A DNA stretch of 64,000 bases from Ciona savignyi (lineage: Eukaryota > Chordata > Ascidiacea > Phlebobranchia > Cionidae). Where the stretch lies: assembly GCA_000149265.1 (NCBI GenBank), contig CH003284.1, forward strand, positions 289,039 through 353,038. The letters are read 5' to 3'. Under the pieces are notes generated by a model. It saw only the letters and a list, made by a program, of their open reading frames with translations, was not told the origin of the DNA and did no database searches. Positions 26,435 through 38,300 of the stretch are shown piece after piece. A program made the translations under genes and the position numbers. The first letter of the stretch is position 1; every line of letters begins with the position of its first letter.

Positions 26435-28316
26435 CGAAGCATTTAACAAAGTAAAAACACTTGTGTCACAAGCACCCGTACTCGCGTATTATGACGTACT
26501 AAAAGAGGTAATTATTGAATGCGACGCAAGCCAAATAGGTTTAGGTGCAGTTCTGTTGCAAGATAATCAACCGGTGACATTTGCATCGAGATCGTTGACG
26601 CAAACCGAACAAAAATATGCTCAAATAGAAAAAGAGTGCCTGGCGATTGTGTTTTCATGCGAGAAATTTGATCAATACATTTCTGGCCGTTCAAAGGTCA
26701 CGGTTAAAACAGACCACAAACCTTTGGAAACGATCTTCTCCAAGCCATTGGTAACCGCGCCTAAACGGTTACAGCGTATGCTTCTACGGCTGCAAAAATA
26801 TCCCATAACGGTCGTGTACATTCCTGGAAAACAACAAATCACTGCAGACATGCTGTCCAGAGCACCAATAAAGAATCATCTTACACCGCAACAGGAGGAG
26901 GAACAGATGGATAAATATGCGATATTTTGCAACAAATCTTCCCAATTCTGTCATAAACTGGAGGAAATTCAGTTTGCACAAAACCTGCCCGTCACAACCG
27001 AGAGATTAAGAGAGATTCAATCGAGTACACAAGCTGACTCGACGTTACAAATGCTGAAGACCATTATACTGAATGGCTGGCCTCGTCGCCAATCTGCGGT
27101 TCCGCCAGTTCTTCACCAATTTTGGAACTACCGCGATGAGCTCACTGAACAAGATGGTGTAATCTACAAAGGTCAACGAATATTGATTCCAAAAACATTG
27201 CGCGTGGACACGCTAAAACAAATTCATAGCAGCCATTTAGGAGAAGAAGCGTGTCTTCGGAAAGCACGCGAATTTGTGTTCTGGCCGAGAATGACAGAGG
27301 AAGTTCGTACCTTTGTTTCGCAGTGTTTAACTTGCAATGAAATGAAGCCGCGACAACAAAAGGAACCAATGATTTCACATGATCTTCCCGAGAGACCATG
27401 GAGCAAAGTGGGAATGGATTTGTTCAGTATTGGCGATAGAAATTTCCTTGTAATTGTCGATTTCTATTCCGATTTTTGGGAATTGTCGGAAGTTATAAGT
27501 ATGCGTGCTCACTGCGTTATTAATCTATGCAAAGAGCATTTTAGTCGTCATGGCATTCCAGAAAACATAATCACCGACAATGGTCCGCAATTCGACTGCG
27601 ATCAATTTCGAGAATTTGCAAGAGAATGGGATTTTCGACACGTTACCTCGTCTCCGCTCTATGCACCCTCAAACGGAAAGTCGGAATCTGCGGTCAAAAT
27701 TGCAAAACTCCTTCTAAAAAAGTGTATGCACGCCAACGAGGATCCATGGAAAGCCATATTGGATTGGCGAAACACCCCAACTGAAGGAATGGCAAGCAGT
27801 CCAGTGCAGCGATTGATGTCGAGGAGAACTCGTACCGCGTTACCAACGTCACGAAAACTTTTGGTACCACAAGTGGTAAAGGACGTACGAAGTAATTTAC
27901 AGAGAAAGAGAAGGAAGGCAAAGGCGTTTTATGACAGAGGTAGCAGACAACTCAGCGAGTTGTCACCTGGGCAGACTGTATGGGTGCAACCATTTGGAAG
28001 AAGAAGGATTTGGGAACTCGCAAAGTGCATACGGCGTGTAGGTCCGCGATCATATCTAGTGGACCTCGATGGATTATTGCTCCGTCGTAACCGCCGCTTT
28101 CTTAGAACGAGTAACGAAAAAATGATAACTTCAGCTTGGGATCCATTGCCAATAACACATCAAAGTGAGCAAACTTCAACACCTGCGTTGTCATCACCTC
28201 CTACACGCGTTGTAAATAATAACAACTCGCCTCCCCCACTCTTACCGCCGGTGCGACGCACCAGAACGCGCATTATCCACATGCCGCAAAGGTATAACGA
28301 TTACGTCGTTGGATAA
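26416..28316 (+). CDS. RNase H-integrase part of pol, in the shifted frame
   Basis: Open from just after the G run; the first ATG is 26463. RNase H shows the DAS and ASRSLTQTEQKYAQIEKE segments. A chromodomain is not obvious. Integrase has an HHCC zinc domain (HLGEE ... CLTCN), then the three acidic positions in MDLFS, TDNGPQF and NGKSESA. The protein ends at 28316 after a Pro-rich tail. It relates to the previous ORF by a one-base shift, so the copy is probably not autonomous unless the shift is an assembly error or is bypassed in translation. Confidence 0.93.
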
Positions 28317-28414
28317 CGTATTTTATAATGCTTCTTTCTTGTATATCGCAAACCTATCTTGTTTATTTTAGTTACTCAATCATGTTTTGTTTACCTGTTG
28401 TGTTTACATTTCTT

Positions 28415-28427
28415 AAAGAAAGGAAGA
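28415..28427 (+). other. Polypurine tract
   Basis: Thirteen purines (AAAGAAAGGAAGA) directly before the 3' LTR, the expected plus-strand primer position. Confidence 0.85.
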
Positions 28428-28584
28428 TGTTACGTGTTTAAGTTTCTATTGTGACACAGAACCTTACCATCATCTGTTCTTGTGAGTGTGTGCTTTCGCC
28501 ACGTTTGACGCGTGTTTTCAGTTGAACATCGTAGCGCAATGAGTGGCACGAATACAAAACCATACAGCAAACATGGTGCAAACA
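28428..28584 (+). repeat. 3' LTR
   Basis: Identical by eye to 24107-24263 and followed by the CCTAC target duplicate. Confidence 0.96.
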
Positions 28585-28666
28585 CCTACGACCAGTTATG
28601 CCGGTTTTGCACGACCGATTAATTTTTTCAGTAATAATGACGCCACACTATTCTCGTTTAACTACA

Positions 28667-28912
28667 CCAAAATACGGGAAACGCTAAAGGGAGGGAAAGC
28701 GCGAAGGAGGGAAGGAGGGAAGGAGGAAAACTGTTTACCAAAACTATGGAAATCAATTTTACCATTTCCCTAAACACTAATCTCAACCTCATAACTAACC
28801 CTAACTCTAACCACACGTTTAAAACTAACTACAATGCCCTATTATTCATTTTAGTGTGCAGTTTCCCTCCTTCCCGCCTCCCCGTTTTCCCTCCTTTTAG
28901 TTTTGCCCAAAA
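28667..28912. mobile_element. MITE, GGGAAGGAGGG family
   Basis: Reverse orientation of the core. Lies 83 bp past the 3' LTR, about 250 bp upstream of the CFAP36 start. Confidence 0.78.
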
Positions 28913-29163
28913 TATCAAATTCATTGTCAATTGTAAAGTCGCAGATTAATTGGGAGTATGTGATTTAAACAAAATCTAGATTTCACTGAAATGGTAATTT
29001 TAAAATTAATAAACGGCAATTTCTTTTATTTCGTGTAGCGTAAATATCCACCCAGGCTAACGTTAAATATATCAACGTAGTTGGTGGGAGGTAGTAGGTA
29101 GGCGACAACTTTGGAATTTAATCAAATCGCCATCGGTAGTTCATACGCCATCATTTTTTAAAT

Positions 29164-29311
29164 ATGTCGTCGTTTGGCTTCCATAAGCTCTCCAGGAGTA
29201 AATCTGCATCGAAAAAAGAACGATCTTGGATATTGGATGGAATAGTTGGCTATCTTCAGAGCCCAGTTTGGCACGTTCCGATTATGAACTTTGTTGATGA
29301 ACACTGCTCAT
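29164..29311 (+). CDS. CFAP36: CFAP36 exon 1: start and BART-like helix 1
   Basis: ATG then a basic leader and SWILDGIVGYLQSPVWHVPI, NFVDEHC, matching human '[27 protein letters not shown]'. Donor GTGAGT, phase 1. Confidence 0.92.
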
Positions 29312-32300
29312 GTGAGTTTTGTGTTTTATTTTATTGTACAATATTGTAGGTTTGGGGGAAACTAAAAGGTGGGAAAGAGGCACGTAGGGATACTGCACAC
29401 TAAAATGAAGATTAGGGCATTAGAGTTAGTTTTAAACATGTGGTTGGAGTTCAGGTTTAGTTCTGGGGTTGATTAATATTTGGAGCATTGTTAAAATTAG
29501 TTTCTATAGTTTTAGCGAGCAGTTTCCCTCCCTTTTCTTACCCTCTTAGTGTTGCCTTGTAGTTATTGGAATCGCAAAATCTATTTTGGGTGGAGGGCTT
29601 TTAAAATGTTTCATACACCTTAAAGCTTAACTGAAGACCTGTTGCTGTGGGGTATTGTATAATCTTGTTGCAAACCTGTCAGGGCATGGCAACGGCGACC
29701 ACAGCGCGTTTAGATTAATAACTCTTGTTCTCTGCTCGTTCTGTTATCCAAGCTTTAGAAGCTCTATATTAAACGTCACGAAACAATCACACATCACATG
29801 ACAGGAAGCATTATGGCTGGTGAGAATTTGGTTCAAAGCCAGTTTACGGGACGTTCAAAATCGCGGTACCTCTAAATACTACAGGATCGCTTGGATCGCA
29901 TGAAGCGCTTGAATCGCTTGGAGCGCTTGGATCGCTGACCAATACTTCGTAATTATAAAAGCCATGATATTAATGTTAGGGTTGGGGTTAAAGTTAGTTC
30001 TGGGGTTGAGATTAATGTTTGGGACAGGGTTAGAATTACTTTCCATAGCAATCTAAGTGATCCAAGCGCTCCAAGCGATCCAAGCAGTCCTGTAGTATTT
30101 AAAGGCACCCCAAAATTGTGGTAAACAGAATTTATACACAACTAAAAATCACAGCAGAAACACGAAATTGCTACAGACCCAAGCAAAAATGAAAAAAATT
30201 CTTCCCAACGTACATATTACAGAGAGTATTTCACTATATAGGGCCGCACATTCGAACAATTTAGGTTTATTTCCATTTGGGTTTCTAGACCTAAGTTATA
30301 TATCAACATTGTTGCAATCATTATTATAACCCAAAACATGATAATTTTCCTCAGCAAAAAAACATAAAGTCGAAGAAAATTTTGAATTTAAATGGTTTTA
30401 GAAGTTGGTTCGATCTTTAATCAATTTAATGAAAAGCACTTTATAAATTGTGTTTCTCATTAGATGAAAATATAACTTTGTTCTTGAAATATTGTACAAC
30501 TCCATACATTATGCTCCAATTGATAATTGATACTTAAGAAAGTGTACTATATTTCTCAAAATTCGGTATTAGGCCTATACGGTATTATATTTCAAAATTC
30601 AAAGCTATGTTTGTTTTTTACAAATGGAAAGCCAGGTTTAATAAGCAGAACTGTAAATTATAACCAGACAGGTTTTACCTGTGGCTATAGAGACTATCAG
30701 TAAGGTCAATAATTAATAAATCAATAAAAAAAAATAAAGTGCTATCAAATACTGGTTTAAACACACTACAATAGCTCTTGGAATAAATCCGAAATAAGTT
30801 ATTTTGTTTTTGCTACATTAAAAACATGGCTAAATGTACATGCATTGAAATTATAACTTTATGGCAGACCTGTGTTACATTACCTGTCATTGTTTTATCC
30901 CAACACTAATAACATATGGCTGGTATTAATGACAGTGAATGAATTTTACCTCACCACAATAACCTACAAGTTAGGATAGGATAGTCATGTTTGTCCAAGA
31001 AAACGGGAAAACCAATGTGGTTAACACACGGGCAATCGTCAGATCACCTCGCGTCCACCGTCGGGTTACCGGAGCTATTGCAGTGTATTGTATAGACACA
31101 TTCCTTTAATTTGGTAGAACCCGATAATCTGCTGGGTTCAGGCAATGTCCGTAAAGTGCCTTGCCTAAGGACACAACCGACTAGCTAGCGACTAGTTTCG
31201 AACCTACAACCTTTCGATTGAAATGCGTCGCACTTAACCGCCAGACTAACCGGTCGGACAAATTTTTTGCAGGTTTTGAAAATAAGGATGAAAATAAGTT
31301 TGAATACACAGACATCCATAACGCATATAAGAAATTAGTAAGTGTATTTGAATATAATATGACGTATTTAAATGCTCTTAGTTTATACTTTGGTATGTAT
31401 ATGTGTTAATAAGTTTTAAATTTTTTTTTTACTTTTTGTATAGGCCTATGTGTGTTAACTTTTTATTCCTGATTTGTAACAACTGTTATCTTTCCGGTAG
31501 TATGTCTAACCGATTAGCTTGGTGGGTTATTGTGTTGACCTTTAGCTGAATGATTGGAGATTCGAAGCTGGTCGGTTATGTTGGGCAAGGTACTCAGTGC
31601 ACATCGCCTGAACCCAATGAAATGATGCATTTTACCATATTAAAGAAATGTCTTAATAATACGCAACATACTGCAATAGCTCTGGTAAACCACAATGGGC
31701 TTGAGGTAATTTGATGATTACACAATGTTAATTCTCTGCATACTCCCATTTAAGGTATAGAACATGAATATCTTCTGCTATATTGTTATATATATACATT
31801 TTCACATTACATGTCGTAAATTAAGTAATCAAGTTGGAAGTTTTTTTAATGCCATTATTGCTTGGTAATTATGCATTTCCAATATGATATTTAAAAAGGT
31901 TTTAAAGTGCTAAGCAGTTAGGATAGGATATTTTTTGTTTATCCCCGTGAATGGGAAAACCAAGAAAGTTAATACACGGAAAATTGTCAGATCGCCTTGC
32001 GCCTACTTACTGACTAATATTACGCAATTGGTTCTTGTCCAGCGCACTTTAGCGCGGTGTCGCCCAAATTAGAATAAACTTACCTCCGGATTTTGCGATT
32101 AATTAGTACTGGCATTTTTTTTGCCATGGACTTCGCAAACCAATTTTAAGGACTGTGTGTATGATAGACATGTTTCTTCAATTTGGTAGAACCCATTAAT
32201 CCTCTGGGCTCAGGCAATGTCCGTAAGTGCCTTGCCTAAAGACACAACCGACTAGCTAGCGACCAGTTTCACACCTGCAATCTTTCGATTGAAAGGCGAC

Positions 32301-35300
32301 GCACTTAACCGCCAGACTAACCGGTTTATGTTACAGATTGAAGATCTACTGGCGAATTATATCAAGGAGTTAAATATTTCAGTGGAGGCTTTTGCTGAAG
32401 CTTGCAACCAGGATGACTCATCTGTCGAGAAAGTGGAGGTGAGTTAGATATGAAAAATCCATAAATCAGCATTTAACCTTATACCTCTGGCGTGGTCATT
32501 TATTCATTAGTATGGGTGGAACCACAGTAGCCCAGGGACGAGGAATTTAGGCAATAGAAGGCCCATTACTCCAAGTTGTGGTGATGGAGCTGTTAAGAGT
32601 AAAAAGTCTATTTACGGGGTCGGCAACCTTTTGAATGCAGTGTGCCAGTTTAATAATAATATCTTAATGAAAGCAACTTCGCGTTCTACTAATGTTATGT
32701 ACAGTTTGCATGACCATCCATGTAATTTGGGTATTAGGAAGAAGAAAAGAAAAAAAAATGTTTCGGTAATTTTATTGGATATATTATAGACTTTATTCAC
32801 TGGTATCGCCATCGTAAGATACCCCCATTTATGCTGTTATCATTATTGTTTAAACAAATAGACTATGTGTACTGAATAAACACCATTATTTTATTAAAAT
32901 CTGCTCAAGTGTTTAAAAATACGCAGCTTCACAAATAGCACTACCGGTTATGTAAAGCATCATTCTACTTCAGCCTCTTAGCCATATAGAAAAATCAAGG
33001 GACTTCCCCATTATTGGTCAACAAAAATTGTGAGAGCTAGCCAAAAACATGATTTTGCATTTTTAAGATGTTTCGGTAGAAATTATTACTTTTGAAATGC
33101 GAATATGACATACATTCATGCATAATGCTCTAAACAAAAATTAATTTATATAGCTCTATTTTGTAATCAATTTATACATGTTTTTTCTATCCATAAAAAT
33201 AGTATTGTTTAGATCTTTATGCTCCGATCACATCTAAATAGTTTGTTTCTGCTTAAATTAAACCGATTTATTGTTATGTGCCAACCATGCATTGCATCTA
33301 GGGGATATTCGAATACCTGTGGGCCGCCGATGACTTTCTCTTATTTAAACGAATAATGATTAAACACAACTTGGAGCTTGATGTTCAAGCTGCACAGGAT
33401 TTACAAGTTTCCGACGTTCAAAGTAAGCAGATCAAACCCCGTTTTAAACCTTTTAGTGCGACGCCTTTCGGCAGAAGGGTTGTAGGCTCGAAACTGGTCA
33501 CTAGCTAGTCGGTTGTGTCCTTGGGCAGAACTTTGTAGACATTGCCTGAACCCAGCGGATTAATGGGTTCTACCTAAATTGAATGAATGTGTGAATCATA
33601 CACAACAGACAACACACTGCAATAGCTCCCGTAACCCGACGTTGGGTGAGAGGTGTGTGTTAACCCCCTTGGTTTCCCCATTAACGAGGAAAAACATAAA
33701 TATCCTATCCCATCCTGCTTTTATGACACTTTAAACTTAAATACATGGGAAGGCAATGGGTTATAGAGGGAGCCTTTGAATCCACATAACTTATATAAAT
33801 AATTCATTCAAGAAACTGTTACTGTCAAGTGAATAAACATTTGTTTATGTTCACAGTCCCTTAAGATGCATAGAAAGACAGGAAAAAATTATTTGTGAAT
33901 AAAAAAGCTGATGAACTTGGTTTATTGCTCTGTTTGCTGTACACAAGAAACAGTATATATAAACATACTTTTTTAATCTTGTGTACTGAATAGTATATAC
34001 TGTTAACTTGGCTTTACACAATTTTTTTGTTCAGTACTGCTTGATTTACAAAGAGCATATTTGTTTGCAGGTAAATCAGCTGCAGGCTCCAACCAGTACA
34101 AGGATGTTTTAAGGTACTGGTAGGGTAATTATTGTTTATTCAATGATAATAACCCCTGTAACATGCTTCATATTTTTCAATGTTTTACACTGTCACATCT
34201 TTAGTTACACGATCGTTATCATTAGTTGCTTTAAGTCAATCACTCCAATAACGTTTTACAGAATAAACGTTGTATATAAATCTGACCAACAAAGGCATAG
34301 CTCAGTACACAGCATACCCATATTCTATTTCACAATAATCATTTAAAACCCTGAAAAACGTTGAGAAATATTCTGGCTTTGGTGTTCTTGTGCATCGCAT
34401 TCCAGCCGAAGGGTTGCAGGTACAAAATTGGTCGCTGGCCAGTTAGCTGTGTTTTACGGACAAGGTACTTAGCGGTTATCGCCTGAAACCAGTGGATTGA
34501 TGGGTTCTTCTAAAACGGAAGGGACTTCTTAAGTAACCTGACAGTGGTTGTGAGATTATGTTTTTTCTGTGATAGCGCTTATTTATATATTCACAATAAA
34601 CCTGACGATTGCATGTGTGATAACACCCTCTGCAGTTTTCCATTCACGAGAATGAAACATGAACATCTTATTCTATTGATGTTCTAACCCAGTGGTTCTT
34701 AAACTTGTTGGAGGTACCGAACCCCGCAAGAACCCCTGATACTGACTCATCGAACCCCTGGGATTCGATCGAACCCAGTTTAAGAACCACTGTTCTAACC
34801 AATCAAGACTTAACCCTTTAACCGCCGCTATCGAAAAATTACATAAGTAGAAAAGTTTACGGCTGATTTTGATCAGCGAGATGGTACTGGAGATCTGAAT
34901 AATTTCTGTGTTTACCAATATAAATTGACTTATAGGTTATTTGATGTTTTTTAGTTATTTCAGTTTTAAAAAATGTATACATATATGTGTGGTTTGTGTT
35001 GTTTTACTAAGTTTTAATTTTGATTTTAGTTTCCGATTAGTTTGTAACTATTGTCGTCATGGTTCGCTTGTTCACTTTGTAAACATGCCACTCATTTTTC
35101 GTATTTTTACATCTTAAATTACGCGAATTTATGAGCTTATGGAGGGTAAAAAGAGTTATTTTATTGAAGAAGCTGCCGTTTTTGCTAATAATAATTCTGG
35201 AAGTAGTTGTGCCTTATTTTGGAGTAGTTTTAGGCTTTTAGCGCTAAAGAACCTTTGGAACCGCTTTGCAACAGTTTTGTTTTCCTGTGGCCATGTGTTT

Positions 35301-38300
35301 CATGGTGTAAGTGTAAAAAAAAAAATATTTTTTTTATTTGCGTATTACGACGTCATCATTCAAGTTGTGACGTCATCACAAAATGAGTAGTACAAAAATG
35401 TTTAGAAGATAAATATAAATAACTTTGCTACATACGGTTTTCTTTGTAAACAAGAAGAAAGATAGTTTTTGTTGATATAAATAGTAACACATGACGTCAT
35501 TGCACAATGCATGACGTCATCAAAATTTTACTATTGTATAAAAGCAGATAATTTATTACTGAACAATATTTTTGTTGATTATACTATGCTTACAATAAAA
35601 TTNNNNNNNNNNNNNNNNNNNNNNNNNNNNNNNNNNNNNNNNNNNNNNNNNNNNNNNNNNNNNNNNNNNNNNNNNNNNNNNNNNNNNNNNNNNNNNNNNN
35701 NNNNNNNNNNNNNNNNNNNNNNNNNNNNNNNNNNNNNNNNNNNNNNNNNNNNNNNNNNNNNNNNNNNNNNNNNNNNNNNNNNNNNNNNNNNNNNNNNNNN
35801 NNNNNNNNNNNNNNNNNNNNNNNNNNNNNNNNNNNNNNNNNNNNNNNNNNNNNNNNNNNNNNNNNNNNNNNNNNNNNNNNNNNNNNNNNNNNNNNNNNNN
35901 NNNNNNNNNNNNNNNNNNNNNNNNNNNNNNNNNNNNNNNNNNNNNNNNNNNNNNNNNNNNNNNNNNNNNNNNNNNNNNNNNNNNNNNNNNNNNNNNNNNN
36001 NNNNNNNNNNNNNNNNNNNNNNNNNNNNNNNNNNNNNNNNNNNNNNNNNNNNNNNNNNNNNNNNNNNNNNNNNNNNNNNNNNNNNNNNNNNNNNNNNNNN
36101 NNNNNNNNNNNNNNNNNNNNNNNNNNNNNNNNNNNNNNNNNNNNNNNNNNNNNNNNNNNNNNNNNNNNNNNNNNNNNNNNNNNNNNNNNNNNNNNNNNNN
36201 NNNNNNNNNNNNNNNNNNNNNNNNNNNNNNNNNNNNNNNNNNNNNNNNNNNNNNNNNNNNNNNNNNNNNNNNNNNNNNNNNNNNNNNNNNNNNNNNNNNN
36301 NNNNNNNNNNNNNNNNNNNNNNNNNNNNNNNNNNNNNNNNNNNNNNNNNNNNNNNNNNNNNNNNNNNNNNNNNNNNNNNNNNNNNNNNNNNNNNNNNNNN
36401 NNNNNNNNNNNNNNNNNNNNNNNNNNNNNNNNNNNNNNNNNNNNNNNNNNNNNNNNNNNNNNNNNNNNNNNNNNNNNNNNNNNNNNNNNNNNNNNNNNNN
36501 NNNNNNNNNNNNNNNNNNNNNNNNNNNGGAGAGAGATTCTTAAAGTTGCCCATCGAATACTCGAGAAAAGATTATGGAAATGATGAAAGCACAGGCTGAA
36601 GAAGAAGAAAGAATGCTGAATGAGGTTGGAACTTGGTTGAGTGAATTTGAAATTAAGTCTCTGGCTGTTTTACAGTGATTGGTTAATTTTTTTTAAAAAT
36701 TTTCATCTTCAACTGTTAATTAATGTTGGGTTTTCTGACAAGTAGGGCTGTGCAAATTCATAAAAAATCTTAACGGTTAACCGATCCAAAAAATAAATCG
36801 GTTAACCGGTTAACCGATTAAATCGGAATTTTTTCCTACTCGATGTAACGATGCAAGCCGACCATACGGCGTTATAAAAACAACCTGCTTATAGCGTGTA
36901 TTGTTATCGCGCACTGCCGCAAGGCTGGCGTCTTCCCAAGATAAGGCCACTTTCCGTCATCTTATGTTTATCTTATTGTACGTCGCACTAGTCAAAACAT
37001 CGGTGACCCGCACGAACTGGCAGCTTAATTCGACAAAATATTAAGTCTATTATGGGAAATAAAGTTTTACAATTAGAAGTTTGCCTATTGATCGACTTTA
37101 CTTTTTTCAATTAATACACGTGGCCATAACATTGTATACTAGGGCTGTGCAAGAACCTAGATTCTTATAAAGGTTAACCGATCAAAGAAAAGAACATAGG
37201 AAAAACGCTCGCGGGAGTGCGTCAGAGGTCCTGTATTAAATCTAGGTCAACGTAACCCTAGGTCAAACCGCCGATCAAAGCAATAAACACCGCGACGAAT
37301 CGTTAGAAAAGCGGCGCTGCGGTTAGCAACGCCAAGACCTACAAAATCATACCAAGTCGATACGATCTCGAGGCCTCGACCGTTACTCGTACCATCACTT
37401 AGGCCTACTGCAAGTCAATTAATGAACAACCACCATATAAATTATTTTGTTATCATGCGCTGTTGTAGGCGTGAAAAACGAACACAGACGGTTAACCATT
37501 TATTGACTTCATTGACAGTTAACTGACGTCCACGTTAACTTAGCACATCCCTACTTACGTAACGTAATTCCGACGTCCGTAATTTCGTTATTACGCCGAG
37601 CACTAATCGGTTAACCGTTTACCGATTTTATTAACGGTTAACTGACGTCCCGTCGGTTAACCGGTTAACCGTTAACCAATGCACAGCCCTACTGACAAGC
37701 ATTAGCACGATGGCTCCTATCTATTTTGCTACATTCCTCGTTTGCTGATTAAAAAATCTCATAATCTAAAAAAAGCATATGCACTCTACACTGCAGTTTG
37801 CTTATTATTGAAGTAAACAGCAGCAGCACACAGTACAAATGCCACTAGTTATCTTAAAGCCAAAGTTTTAAAATTCTTCCCTTCAAATGGCAAAATTCCT
37901 CTGCGGTTAGGACTTCAGCATTACCATATTACATTATTATTCCGAGCAGTTAGTCTGGTGGGTATGTAAGAATATGTACGCCTTTCAATCAAAAGGTTGC
38001 AGGTTTAAAACTGGTCGCTAGTTAGTCAGTTGTGTCCTTGAGCAAGACACTTAACGGACATTGCCTGAACCCTGCAGATTATTTGGTTCTACCTAATTAA
38101 AGGAACACGTGAATCATACACACAGCAATAACTCCGGTAACCCAAAAGGTGGGCGCGAGGTTGATCTGACGATTGCCTCTGTTTGTTAACCCCTTTGTTT
38201 TTTCCATTCACGGAGATAAACATGAATATCCCATCCTATTGCACATGTGTCATTTTAAGTAAAAACAAGCATTTTCCTGTAGGCAATCAAGTTATCCTTA

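Larger units (their letters stand above)
24107..28584 (+). mobile_element. Ty3/gypsy-like LTR retrotransposon
   Basis: Complete 4478-bp element in the divergent spacer between the iGluR and CFAP36 genes. Identical 157-bp LTRs (TG...CA) flank a tRNA-Leu-type primer site, gag with two zinc knuckles, protease, reverse transcriptase, RNase H, integrase and a polypurine tract. The target duplication CCTAC is at 24102-24106 and 28585-28589. Integrase lies downstream of RNase H, the Ty3/gypsy order. The Gag start and knuckles recall the Mag/SURL clade, but this was not tested. One frameshift splits pol. Identical LTRs imply recent insertion. Confidence 0.96.

Noticed and set aside
35603..36527. A CFAP36 exon hidden in the gap
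   Set aside because: Exon 5 ends in phase 2 and exon 6 can start in phase 2, so none is needed, though it cannot be excluded.
35511..36599. Long ORFs on both strands across 35511-36599
   Set aside because: They are open only because the gap is written as N.
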